This document shows positions 13,401 through 24,310 of a stretch of 64,000 nt of DNA, one piece after another. The first letter of the stretch is position 1. The number at the start of each line of letters is the position of its first letter. The position numbers and the translations under genes are program-made. The stretch spans positions 176,311,021-176,375,020 of the forward strand of contig CM056741.1 of the NCBI GenBank assembly GCA_029851415.1. Reading direction: 5' to 3'. The notes under the pieces were generated by a model that did no database searches, was not told where the DNA came from, and saw nothing but the letters and a program-made list of their open reading frames with translations. The DNA comes from Eretmocerus hayati. Taxonomy: Eukaryota > Arthropoda > Insecta > Hymenoptera > Aphelinidae.

Positions 13401-16400
13401 AATTTATTACGGTTATGGCCCTTCTTGTCCTTCTTATCAAGCCCGTAATGTGCGTATATTACATGCTAATCTCGTGATGACCTACAATCATCCGATTTAT
13501 CTACTCATGTGCACGTCTCACAAAATATTGCACATTTTTCATATGAGTAATGAGCTCCGTAATAAGTCATTTACTTTGGAGTGAATCGCCGATGGTATTA
13601 CAATCATGTCTTAACATAATGGTTCTATCTGTTTTATGTTCTTCACTACAAAAAGGATTCCTCGGAACGAGAAACCACTTTTCTAAAGGGGAGTACGTGC
13701 AAATTTGAGAAATTCCCAATTGCTCGTTCAAGAATTATCTCAGTTCGAGAACTAGAATATTTACCTCTGAGAAGCCACGAGTCTCGTGAAGATTATCTTT
13801 CTTGCGAGTAAAATTATTTAATTTACTGAAGACCAAACTATGACCCATTCATCAAATTGTTGTTGCTATTGACTTTGTAGAGATTCAGAGCTCAACTTGC
13901 ATAAATAATTCGTTTACTTGTATTTGAGTCAATGAAAACAACGTTGGTTGAGGTTAGTCACATGGACAAGCAAGCAAATCGCATAAATCTGCAGTTTGAC
14001 TAAACATCAAGTAAGTACCCAATTGTAAAATCTGATTCGGAGTCATCGTGACAAATCTTCGTGGGTCGCGAATAGATGATTTCGAAGAGTAGGGCAATTT
14101 TCAAACTTGCACGCCACCCCGACAACAATCAATCGGCCAACAAAGATGTGCTGACTCCAATATTGCCATTGGTCAGAATACACCTAATATATGATGAGTA
14201 TCGCCGACTTGATGCAAACGTATAAGTAACGTCATTTTGCTATCAATTACTAATGTTGAACTGATGTCAAATAATATGCAAAACTTGCTTCAAAACATTA
14301 TAACTCATCACCGTAAAAACGAAGATTGTAAACACCGGATTTGAGTTCTGAGTAAATGTTGGTTTGTGTGCGAGATTTTCATTCTCTCAATTCGAGAAAA
14401 ATTCTTCCGAGAAGTTGAATTTTTTCTCAAATCAACGTTTTGAGGACATGTGTTTCTCATGATTTGAAGGAAGTTTCTCATTTAGAGCAATCAGTTCTAG
14501 ATTGAAGAAATCCAACGTTAATTCTCTTCTCTATCCGAGAATAATCGGTTTTGAGAATTGAAATACATTTGAGAAATCCTTTTTGTAGTGTTTGGCGTCA
14601 TTTTTACTGTCGGAGAAGAAAAAAGACAAAATCTGTAAAAACGGTTGTTTTGCATTTTTTCGATGTTTGAATGCTTGCGAAATTTGATGAAATAGTATTC
14701 ACGCTGCGTGTATGAGGTTCCCCGCTTCCGAGCGATTATTTCGACCCTCACCTGCGGCTCAGGCTGAAAACCAGTCGCTCAAAAACGAGCTACAACCCCA
14801 TAAACTCGATGCGAAATCTACTATTTCGTTTTAAAGAACGCATGGATCACTCTGTATCATCCGAAAGTGCTCACCATGCCATATTCTAACATAACAGATT
14901 TCGGAAAAATGCGCGGTGAAATCTGCGGCAGCTCTCTTTTAATTTTTGAATGGGGTCAAATTTATCCACACTTACATTATCGTTGTCATAAAAATGATCG
15001 ATCAAAATACTCCCAATCAATCGAGACATGAGTGAACTGATTGACAAGGAGGGGGTCAGGCCTTCGGATCACGGATTCGCCTGAAACTTTGGGAATAGTC
15101 TTCTTTTGGCACAGAAAGAAGATATCCAAAACCGCGCTTGCCAACGCTCAAGCGTTTTTGAGCTACAGGCTAAGACATATGCATTACAGTATATCTATAT
15201 ATACCATTTTTGATGAATATGGGTATATTGTAATGCATGGGTCGTATGCTGTAGCTCAGAAACGCTTGAGCGTTGGCAAGCGCGGTTTTGGATATCTTCT
15301 TTCTGTACCAAAAGAAGGCTATTCCCAAAGTTTCAGGCAAATCCGTGATCCGAAGGCCTGACCCCCTCCTTGTGAGTCATAATAAAAATCATAAAATTTC
15401 CGAATATTATTCTCACCAAGATCTTTTTTCGGACCAACGAGAACCCAAGAATCCGACGAAGCGAGAAGTCCATGTTGGAAGTAAACGATAGGTTTACCAG
15501 GTGCTCTAGGACGAGTTGGGCTGCCCGGTATCCTGTGTATTTTCAGCCTGTAACCATCAGCTGTGGTCACTAGATGTTCTTCTGCTGGATATCCATGCTT
15601 CGAAACCAGTTGTATCTGTTTTTACAAAATTTTATTTATGTAAATTTTTTTCGTATTCTCATAAGAAGTAAAAGTTTGTATTCAAAATTATGTTTGTTTT
15701 TCTATCAAAAAAACCACAGAACGAACGCAGAATAAAATTAATTAGCGAAAAGCTACGGTACATTAACGGGTATTGAAAATTCAAGTTTTACATTTTATGA
15801 TCGGCCGATGAACACGAGATCATCTCACTCATGAATATTGTAGAAATGTTTACAAGTAAAATTTCCTTCCACCATTGGTAACCCATTGTAAATAGCATTG
15901 ATTGCGATAGTATAGCGCCTAAGTTTATACATGATGTTAAAAATTCTATCTCCATTAGCAGTTTTATAATCTCATCTTTGTGATTCCGTGAAATTTTATA
16001 AACTCATATGGACCCAGGAAATCACACATGCATGTTAACTCTCATCTCATTTTTACCTTTATATTTGGGCAATGTTAGAAAAAGATCATCAGAATATTCA
16101 TAAAATTTGTACAAGAGTTCATTATTTATTTGTTCTCTCGTGTACATATAGTAAGGGTATTTTAAAACATCCCATTTCCGACATTTCGCATTCGTAAAGT
16201 AGAAAGAGAGAGATATATCATCATAATTTCAAATTCTGATGATATGGTAAATCTCGCGTACACTCTCGACTTGATTAATGACCAGTAAGACCAATCTCCG
16301 CATTTACGAAAATTGCTCTGGCTAATCATGAGAAGTGCATCACACGCGTAGATTTTAGATACTGCTGCAATCGTTGTTACATTCGTTTCTAATGAAACGA

Positions 16401-19049
16401 GTATACCGCGTTGTCTTGTCATTCTTAGAATATATTTCAACAATTTATTTTTATGTCATTCCACAATGTTGAAATTTTTCCTCATTCTCATCTGAATGGC
16501 ATGAAAGAAAAGTCGAAAACTGTTTGTCAAATTGTGGTCTAAGGTAAGTGTAACCTAATTTGCTTCCACTGTTCTTGTTTGCTCAGAAATGTTGACCATG
16601 TCAATATTTTTCAGTGTTCCTCAAGTCATTTTAATGTTTGTTTCAAAATCTTCAGAATGAGCTAAGGTAAGATCAATTTTGACAATTTGAAGCAGAGTCA
16701 TCTCAATTCTTGCAGAAACAGATTATCTACGAATTTCCGGAAGGGTGCGCCCGAATTTCCCTTATATGGGTGATTCCGCCAAAAGTGTGATCTTTTGAAG
16801 CCAAAATCGTGACAAGCAGTGATTCGGGTCAAAAAGTTATCTCAGCCCCAGACGAGTTCCGGTGTCTCGTAGCAGTTGATATACACTCGTTCGGGCATGA
16901 AAAGGAAGTATCTAGAGCTGCGTATCTCAAGATTGAACTTAGAGAAAGATGTGCCAAGTCCAAGAGGCTGCGGAGGGGACAGAATTGACATTTCGCCTCA
17001 AAAATATTCCTACAAATCGGTAACTAGTCGGAGACTCTTTTCCGCATAGATTTACTATAATTCAACCAAATACTTCAAGAAAATGTGTTTCTCGAAGCGA
17101 TGTAGCACGTTGGGGAGGAGCATATCATAGGGATGGAATTGACCGAAAATTTTGTAAGCCATTCTGAAAACACGTATATATAGTGCGCTTGAATGGGGAT
17201 TCGCAAATTGGTATAGATTATGTTATTTGAAAAATTAAAAATTGAAGTGCATAGCTACACATACGGGTTTTTGAATCTGCGTATATGCGTTGCAGTGAAT
17301 GCAAGAGTCGAAGGTGGGTTGTCTACAGGGGACGGAATTGACACTTCGACCCTTTATCAAGCGCTATAAATTACAGGAACGTTAGGATCGTTTCAAAAAC
17401 TATCAACATAGTTGGGCACTAATAGAGTACATCCTAGAAAATCGCTATGAAGTGCATTCCAAGTCTTAGAAACCTGGAGGAGCTTGGAACACGGAAAATC
17501 ACACTTTCAACGGAATCACTCATATACGTATGTAAGGGGCCTATTTCCATTAGATTATATGGATTTTTCGTAGAGTTGAGATGTTTCTGCTCCTGGAATC
17601 CAAATGAGTTGTGCCTCAGCTCATTTTGCACCTTATTAACACTTTTCAAATTTCTTGAGTCGAATGATGGATTTCTTTAAAGTGGTTAGCGAATCTAGAG
17701 ACAAATTGGGCACACTACACTTTTTTTAGTATAATGGGCGTGAAATCGTTCAAGGATAAGATTTTGCAGTATTGCGAGGAGCGTTTCAAAGTTGAGACAA
17801 AGACAAAGGAAATGATCTCAAGTACGTTGAAATTGATTCCATGAATTTTGTTTGGCATAGTTTTTTGTGGCTAAGAGGGAAAACTCAAAATAAGCAAAAT
17901 CAGTATTTTTATTGTAAGAAACGCGTAAGCTATTTTGGATTATTCAAAGTCAAAACAATTACTCTTCTCATATTCTAAAATAACAAACATAAGGAAAGTG
18001 TGTGGCAAGTTCTGGGAATACATTTATCGAGAAGGGACAAATAAGCCATTCTTACCTCATCCAAAATCCTACGACTATGCCTCATGAATAATCATAGAGC
18101 AAATATTAATATTTTAACGTAAACAGGAATTATGTACCTAAAAATCGTCATGGGAAGTAATTGATCCATCTCCTTCAAAACATTGATCCTCTGATACAGT
18201 AAAATTCGCCGAGTTATGAATATTTTTTAAAAATATTCTCATGTTCATTCATCAGAACTTTATCAATGAAATCGAAAAAAAAGCTCATGAATAGAAGCAT
18301 GTATGCGGGGCGTCAATTTATGTTTCCAAACCAACCTTCCAATAGCTTGCACGTGTTTGCGTAAAAAAAACTCTATACGGATACGTCACGTCAACTGCAT
18401 ATTTCCCGCTATATTATACCAATGTACACAAGCTATTGACTTGTAATGATCTATTGTGAATGAATGAATTGCATATCGAATCGACTCGACGATAATTATC
18501 GCGTTACTGAAAACAAATTTACTTTTTCAAGATCTTGGATGCTAAGAACACCGAGTGAAATTAGCATTTGCCTTGCTCATCGCGTGTGTGTGATCAATCA
18601 TGTGTAACTGCAATAATTAAGTTTTAGAAACATCATTCTGAATGTCTCAAATTATCCCTGCATCATGGGTAATGAAAATAGATTTAACTGCGCATCTATA
18701 TGCAACCTTGATTTTCCAGATTTCCATTTGTCACCTTATGTCCATTAATTTAAGTCATCATAGCGATCAAAAATTGATTGAGAAAATCACGAAAGGAAGG
18801 ATTTTTCTTGGATTCTTCAAGGATTTTTCTTGGATTGGGATAACGGAATTGATGATTACTTACAAAATTTAGAGTTTTTGAATCATTTGAGAATTCGCCG
18901 AGCGATGTTGAGCGTCTCGTGTCATTTCGACTGATAATGGTTTTTTCGCTGGCGTATTTTCTTCTACCATAATTGCGCACAGTCGGTGTGACTTCCATTA
19001 GACACATTGCCGCCAGATAAACGGCAAAAACCAGCCTTGCATCGTTCAT
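1442..19049 (-). CDS. Acid lipase (lysosomal/gastric lipase family, lipase 3-like), 8 exons
   Basis: Secreted or lysosomal alpha/beta-hydrolase expected to cleave acyl esters of neutral lipids. The minus-strand coding exons are 18864-19049, 15417-15615, 9111-9228, 7053-7299, 4366-4524, 4187-4271, 2253-2395 and 1442-1615. They total 1311 nt, 436 residues plus TGA stop. All seven introns are GT-AG and all phases fit. Residues 1-25 look like a signal peptide. HGYP (about 69-72) and ADGYRL open the lipase region. HGL (110-112) supplies the oxyanion loop. GNARGN sits in exon 3. The nucleophile Ser199 lies in GHSMGT, Asp373 in GGGDALVSP, and His404 in FSHLDF. Both the length and the intact triad are normal for the family. 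An in-frame upstream ATG at 19121 would add 24 residues; I chose 19049 because the hydrophobic signal follows it directly. Introns of 1-6 kb carry many repeats. There are no sequence signs of decay. Confidence 0.93.
2500..3470. repeat. Foldback element in lipase intron 6
   Basis: The arms, roughly 2720-2990 and 3220-3415, are imperfect inverted copies of each other: the left arm GTCTCCGGACGACAATTTT faces AAAATTGTAGCCCGGAGAC on the right. The centre is near 3070. A related foldback lies at 6310-6960 in the next intron upstream. It is non-coding; the open frames here are shadows of the arms. Outer limits are approximate. Confidence 0.6.
6234..6290. repeat. Compact hairpin, 27-bp arms, 3-base loop
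   Basis: The left arm 6234-6260 and right arm 6264-6290 are inverted repeats with one mismatch in 27 (CCGCAGACC against CCGTAGACC), separated by TTT. It sits at the edge of the larger foldback at 6310-6960. It could be the terminus of a small inverted-repeat element. Confidence 0.85.
6310..6960. repeat. Foldback element in lipase intron 4
   Basis: Imperfect inverted arms centred near 6638: CATGAGAT with CGGGCGACATTTTTGGGTT on the left is mirrored by CCCAAAAATGTCGTC and ATCTCATGG on the right. It belongs to the same family as 2500-3470, sharing the CGAGCAACATTT and CTTGCTTAGTTCTTG blocks. No coding capacity is seen. The outer limits are approximate. Confidence 0.6.
9745..9826. repeat. Inverted repeat, 21-bp arms
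   Basis: CCAATTTGGGTTAAACGACG is mirrored by CGTCGTTTAGCCCAAATTGG across about 40 bases, with one mismatch. Weaker pairing continues outward for about 25 bases on each side. It lies in lipase intron 2 and is probably a small inverted-repeat element. Confidence 0.7.
9940..10490. repeat. Inverted-repeat element in lipase intron 2
   Basis: The arms share GTGACTAGATAGGTCAAAA (left near 10061, inverse near 10348), an inner GGATTCCC block and an outer GAGAATT...TACCCTCTA block. Centre near 10215. Likely an old non-autonomous element. A short plus-strand frame directly after it (10523-10813) is described in the findings. Confidence 0.6.
12400..13270. repeat. Cluster of CGATACA-family inverted-repeat units
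   Basis: Several diverged copies of a short unit stand in alternating orientation. Each carries a TTTCGATACA-like terminus, a GTGCGGAAAAG or GCGTAAAA block, and a GC-rich core of the type CGGCCCGAGCC...GAGGGTCGGAAT. Cleaner relatives are at 31495-31703 and 49733-50077. The many open frames on both strands here come from the compositional periodicity of the repeat, not from genes. Confidence 0.7.
13644..14590. mobile_element. Non-autonomous CACTA-type (EnSpm) element, 947 bp
   Basis: Perfect 16-bp terminal inverted repeats begin CACTACAAAAAGGATT at 13644-13659 and end AATCCTTTTTGTAGTG at 14575-14590. TT flanks each end, consistent with a 2-bp target duplication. The ends are rich in GAGAA motifs in both orientations (CGAGAAACC, TGAGAAATT, ATTCTCAAAA), like the subterminal repeats of this superfamily. 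There is no transposase frame, so it depends on a partner. It lies in lipase intron 2. Confidence 0.8.
14690..14825. repeat. CGATACA-family repeat fragment
   Basis: This holds AAATAGTATTC, GAGCGATTATTTCGACCCTC, GGCTCAGGCTGAAAACC and, inverted, a GATGCGAAATCTACTATTT terminus, matching the units at 12400-13270. It lies just outside the CACTA-type element. Confidence 0.6.
15045..15372. repeat. 328-bp near-perfect inverted repeat beside lipase exon 2
   Basis: The arms run inward from 15045 and 15372 for about 150 bases with few mismatches. The ends are CAAGGAGGGGGTCAGGCC and its inverse, and the arms meet near ATGCATTACA/TGTAATGCAT around a short loop. TGA flanks both ends (15042-15044 and 15373-15375), consistent with a 3-bp target duplication. 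It ends 44 bases downstream of the exon 2 splice donor at 15416, so the lipase pre-mRNA would carry its minus-strand copy as a long hairpin. Confidence 0.85.
15616..18863. other. Lipase intron 1 and its repeats
   Basis: First intron of the lipase gene. Apart from the element at 16764-17527 and a relic near 16538-16690 carrying CTAAGGTAAG and AATTTGCTTCC (a diverged end of the 45743-46800 repeat), I see only AT-rich sequence. Confidence 0.6.
16764..17527. repeat. Inverted-repeat element with GTGATTCCGCC ends, copy 1
   Basis: The left end ATGGGTGATTCCGCCAAAAG faces TTTCAACGGAATCACTCAT on the right. The interior blocks CAGCCCCAGACGAGTTCC, GGAATTGACCGAAAATTTTG and TATCAACATAGTTG recur in the same order in the copy at 31423-32606. 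No coding frame spans it, so it is a non-autonomous element. Confidence 0.75.
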
Positions 19050-19495
19050 TATTATCTTTCTCCGATGAAGAATGGCTGCCTGGTGGACAAAATTTATTGA
19101 AATATGAGTAGTGTCTTTCATACGTGTACAAAAGTAATTGATAGGGACTCAAAATTCGATAGAAGGTGGAAAGAACGGTTATTATCAACTATGATAGGTA
19201 CTGATCTGTTTGGTAGAAGTCGATGAAATGGGCACAAGGTACACATTAACGCATACAAAATAATTTCTTGAGTGTTGTCAATTAATCCGGGCTATATTAG
19301 TTTTTGTCGAATGACACGTTCAATGTATAGACTAGATAAAAAAAGATTCTAAATCATGGATATGTTAGCAAAGTTTGCGAATTTTGGAGTTTTTTCGAAG
19401 CATTCGACTATACATGATTGCACCCAGATGAAATATTTTCGATGTTATAACCAAATGGGAATCACAAGAAATCTATGATTATTATAGTGAAATGG
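19050..19495. promoter_or_regulatory. Region upstream of the lipase start
   Basis: About 450 bases before the minus-strand lipase ATG. It must hold at least part of the 5' untranslated region, and perhaps the promoter, unless a non-coding first exon lies further off. An in-frame ATG at 19121 is also possible. I see no clear TATA box or initiator that I would commit to. Confidence 0.3.
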
Positions 19496-19682
19496 AAATA
19501 GTATATTTCCGTACTGAGCGCGGTGGCCCATTTTGGGCACTAGGACGGTTTGTCTGTCGAGCTAAGCGAGACAGAAATGTCCTCCAGTGCCTAAAATGGG
19601 CTTGCAAGCAAAGTGCTGATATATTTTTTCATTACGAGAACCCTAAAATCCTATTTAAACGCGGCATTTTTAAGTTAGAGTA
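19496..19682 (+). repeat. Dispersed repeat, copy 2 (187 bp)
   Basis: Second copy of the repeat at 218-404, in the same orientation, with changes such as GCGGTGGCCC for GCGGTAGCCC. Both copies keep the internal hairpin. The two copies bracket the lipase gene, though nothing suggests this is functional. Confidence 0.7.
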
Positions 19683-21450
19683 ATGAAAAAAGGCTTTGTG
19701 AATCAGACTGTATTGATGCAGTACCAGTAAAATGCATCTGCGCAGAAGACCAAAACAATCCACGAATCGAGTTCTACTTTTTTCATCATCACGTGTCTAA
19801 GGATCCAAACACGTGACATTTTTTAGTAGATTCCTACATAGAAGGACTTCTGGTTCTGGAAAGATATTTTGGAAGTCATTGACCGAGTGATTCGTACAGC
19901 ATGTTTGAGTTCCGTTTTGCTATATTTAGACCATCTCAGGTACTTAGACTGGAAGAATTTTTGATTTATTCTAGATGACTAGTCGTCCATAGATTACTAA
20001 TTTTTCATGATTTATTCGAATTTAATTGGCTATTTATGATAGTAACTGAATTCATGTCCACATCATTATTCATGCACTGCTCAAACGTAATTAATCAGAA
20101 TCCTATCTTTTTCAACCTGCAATCTCATGAGAAACTTTATCAGATTGACTATAGATAAACTTATTTGTTGAGGGATGTATCTTTCAACCAGGGATAGGAA
20201 ACCATAGTTTGATATTAATGCCCTCTTTGGCGGTCTTCCAGCTCATGAGGAGTTTCCACTTTTTTCTCTTTTTTGGTACTTGATATTTGTATGTACATAC
20301 AGGCAAAACCTATCGGTATTCACGATCCTCGCATATCGGATTCCGCGGTTACCCAATCTAGGACAATGCCTCGAATTCATGGAATTCTGCCTCAGTTCGC
20401 GGTATAATGACCCAAGTTTAGAAATTTTGTTGATTTGACAAATTGTTTCCAATTTATTTGTGCACTTTGGATTATCGATTCTGTTTGCGAATTATGATTC
20501 CACCTGACGAAGTCGACGACTACGATTTCCATCTCGTCAACACAAAGATGAACAACACAGTTAGGCAGTTGCTCGGTAGTCAACACTCAGACTATTAAAT
20601 TGTTGTTCTGAGATTTTGTCTTTATGTCCTTATTGGAGTTGGGTCGATCAAGCTAATGGATTGCCTTCATTTGAGAAGATTTTGCATCCAGGGAAAATAT
20701 AAAATTAAATAGTTCGAAATTGTTGGAGGAACGGAACCGAAGTCGGTGGCTTGCGAGGAGACATGATGTCAACAAATGCACAAAGTCCCCGTAGAAAATA
20801 CTTCAAAATCACTCAGAGCAGACGTTTTCTTCAAAAGAAATAGATTGGAACTTTAAAATGATCCCGAAGGTTGGATTTTCACAGAATGGTTTCCTGACTT
20901 TGGGAGATTTTTTGAACAATGAGCCCCGTTTCCCATGAGTTATATATTCTGTCAATCGCGATTTTTGTATTCACGTTACTTATTAGGAACCGTTTACCGC
21001 GAATACCGGAGTTTGCCTGAAGGATGACGAGAGTGGGGTGACGACCCTCCCTCCCCCTCCCTGAAATTTTTTTTACCTAGCGAGGTACAAATTCGGATGG
21101 AGTTTATTTTTACATAACTCGACACATACTTTCGAATGGTGAGGTGGTAATTGAAATTCGGACAAATTTTATGGTGAACAAAAATAGTAAACTCAGCGAT
21201 GAGTTTGGGAGGTTGTAGCTCGCCTTCTGCGCGGCTGCGGTCGAAGTAGTTGCTCGAGAGGAGCGAGGAGTCTTATGAACGAACTGCGCTGTGAATACTA
21301 TTTTTTGCAATTTGGTAAGCACCCAAACATGGAAAAAATGCGAAGAAAAGTTTCTGAAATAATTACGAAGAATAACTTCGCGATACGGCATCGTATAGCT
21401 CGTGGAATTCTGAGTACGGAATGAATAATCCAACCATTTTTTTATTAGCG
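19683..21450. other. Intergenic, no gene seen
   Basis: AT-rich sequence with only short frames on both strands. A CT-rich run (CCTCCCTCCCCCTCCCTG) lies near 21045-21062. No supported gene, RNA or terminal repeat. Confidence 0.4.
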
Positions 21451-21454
21451 AACT

Positions 21455-23815
21455 TTCTGGGAGAAATGATTAGAAATGGCTTCTATTGCGAATTCACCAC
21501 CGAGACTGTCGTACAGGTTAGTCACACCATTTGTTATCGGTATATATGATAGCATCTGCTGCTTTGGTGGTCGTGGTTATCCAACCCGACAATCGAGATT
21601 CTCAGGAAAATTTCGGGGATACTCGACTTGCAATCGAACAGAAGTGGTGTATTCGTTTTCGATCGTCTCGCGGTATTGAATGCATCGAGCATGTATCGTT
21701 CGGAGAGAAATTTCAAGAACGGATAGCTATGCGATCAAAATTCTCAAAGTAGAATCTAATTTTGAAAAATTCCGAACGCGAACCTGTTCGAAAATTCAAG
21801 TTTCAAGCAGATTCGAATTTAGCTTTCTTATTTGGGCTATTTCTTCGGACGGAATTCGGACACGAATTCTGACCAGTGAAATTTCTATCAGAGTCACGAG
21901 CATAAGAGATAACTTACCTCGTGAACGATTAATTTTGATAATTTCTAAAGAATTATGACTTCAAATGCCAGCTAAGTGATCAAAATCTTCAAAAATGGAT
22001 AAATTTTTGGAGAATTTCAAGCGCGAGCATAACAGAAAATCGCTATTCAAGACAAATTCGAGTGCTGCGGTTTGAGTTGGGAGAAGTCATCGTGTCAAAA
22101 TCTGACTACATATTCTGATGAAAGTTTGCCTCATAGGTGGATGGATTAGAAGCATGAGTTGAATCGGTGTCGCATAGTTCGGGAGTATAGAACAGTACTT
22201 GGGAAGGCGTTACTCTGATGACTGCCACTCGTTGTCATCCCAACTATCAGAAATGTGTGTGCTGATGAATAATTTCGAGCGCAAATCTACCAGAAAACCG
22301 TATTATAATCAGATTTGAATCCTACTTTTTGAGCACGATGTCTGAGGAAAAATTGATCCTCAAGTAGATAAATTACTAGCACGGGTTGAAACAGTAACCC
22401 ATAGCTATAAAGTACGAAAATTACCAAAAACTCGGGGCTTCGACCACCCACTGTGAGATCAAGATTCTCGAAAGCGGGTGGATTCATGGAAAGTTTCAAG
22501 TGTTAACCTACCAGAAAACAGTACTTTCAAGAATATCCGAGTGCGTTTTACGTTTTGAATATTTCTTCAGCCGGCATCTGACTTTGTATGTTATGCCAGG
22601 CTGTTTAAGGTGGTTCTCCAAGCGTCATTCTGAGTTCCGAGTTCCCTTGAACTCTGTAATCAGATTCTGACTAAAAGAATCTTCAAAATGAAATGAAACA
22701 CTCGCATTAGCTCAAAAGTACGGTTCACTGATAGGTTCACGAGAAATTATTTTTTTAGCATAGGGCGACTAAAGCGCCACTTTTACTCCCGGTTGCGAAC
22801 ATAAAATTGGCGTTTATTCGCCCTAATGCGAAAAATAGCATACTTCCCTTGCTTGGCAGGCCGTTTTAAGGCACAGGGAATATTTTCCCCTCGTTGCACT
22901 CAGGGAAAATCATCCCCGTGCCTCAAAACAGCCTAGCCTCGCATCGGGAGTAATATACTATTAAAACCTCACACTCTTGAGAGTTTTAATCTCATGGATG
23001 CTCGATCAAGGCAACGGTTTTTCGTGCATTTTCCTACTCCCCAACAAGGTGACACCGTTTCAACTCATATTTTTAATCTATCCACTTACGAGGCAAACTT
23101 TTATCAGAATTTGTATTCAGATTTTGACACGATGACTTCTCCAAAGTCAAACGGCAGCACTTGAATCTGTCTTGAATAGCGATTTTCTGTTATGCTCGCG
23201 CTTGAAATTCCCCAAGAATATTATCCATTTTTGAAGATTTTGATCACTTAGCTGGCATTTGAAGTCATAATTCTTTAGAAATTATCAAAACTAACCGTTC
23301 ACGAGGTAAGTTATCTCCTATGCTCGTGACTCTGATGGAAATTTTACCGGTCAGGTCTCGTGTCCGAATTCCATCTGAAGAGCAGCCCAAATGAAAGAGC
23401 TGTATTCGAATCTGCTGGAAACTTGATTTTTCGAACAGAATCGCATTCGGGATTTTCTAAAATTTGATTGCTACTTTGAGAATTTTGGTCGCATAGCTAC
23501 GAATTTGCGAAATTTCTCCCCGAATACATGCTCGATGCATTCAGTACCGCGACATGACCAAAAACGAGTGCACACTCCTGTTCGATCATGAACCGAGTAT
23601 TCCCGAAATTTTCCTGTGAATCCCAATTTTCGGGTTGGATAACTGCAACCACCAACCCAGCAGATCCTATCATATAAAAGACACCAAAACAATAATTAAA
23701 GCACGTGGCATCATACCAGAACAATAGCGTTACCTATAGAGCCAATGGCACGATCAACCTTTCCATCAATTCCGGTGGCGATTTCAAAACGAGGAATTTT
23801 CAACCATCTCTCCTA
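21455..23815. repeat. Large inverted duplication with about 690-bp arms
   Basis: The left arm, about 21455-22140, and the right arm, about 23080-23815, are diverged inverted copies. Shared blocks include GGAAAATTTCGGGGATACTCG against CGAGTATTCCCGAAATTTTCC, AAGTCATAATTCTTTAGAAA and AGCTAAGTGATCAAAATCTTC. Between them is about 940 bp, including a GC-richer stretch at 22780-22960 with REP-like GGGAATATTTTCCC and GGGAAAATCATCCCC motifs. The right arm keeps an exon-like segment at 23734-23812 that is degraded in the left arm. Confidence 0.7.
23734..23812 (-). pseudogene. Exon-like segment in the right arm of the inverted duplication
   Basis: On the minus strand a good acceptor (TTCTAG) at 23813 and donor (AG then GTAACG) at 23733 bound a 79-bp open segment encoding ERWLKIPRFEIATG and further residues. 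The matching part of the left arm (about 21459-21540) has lost the frame. It could be one exon of a duplicated, partly decayed gene, or chance. I do not recognise the peptide and found no neighbouring exon. Confidence 0.25.
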
Positions 23816-24310
23816 GAATTGGATGATGAAAAAATTGTCCAAATTTAATGAGCTACAAGTGCCGTATTGCACAGTTATTTTTCTTGAATATTTCGAGAAT
23901 CTTCCTCTCGTTACCAATTGTGAAAATTAATCCAAATTCCAAATTTGACCTCACCATGTAAATAATTGGGTCGAGTTATAAAAAGCTAGATTTTATGCAA
24001 TTTTGCACGTCATAAAGTAACAAAATTTGGGGGGGGGGAGAGAGGATCGAATTTTAGTCTTGGAATAAAGAAAATATGCCGCGATTGATAAATTGCGGAT
24101 AAGCGAATTCGCGAATACCGAATCCGCGAATATGGAGTTTCAGCAGTATTCCATTCTCTCATTGTTGTTGAAATTTGAATTCGCCAGCTACCAGTAACAG
24201 GAGCCTAAAATTTTCAAACTTTCTATGGCAACGGTTTCTTCAAAGTTAATGTTATAATGGGAACAATCATTATACTATAGCTAAAACTATATCACTTCTG
24301 ATTTAATCCA

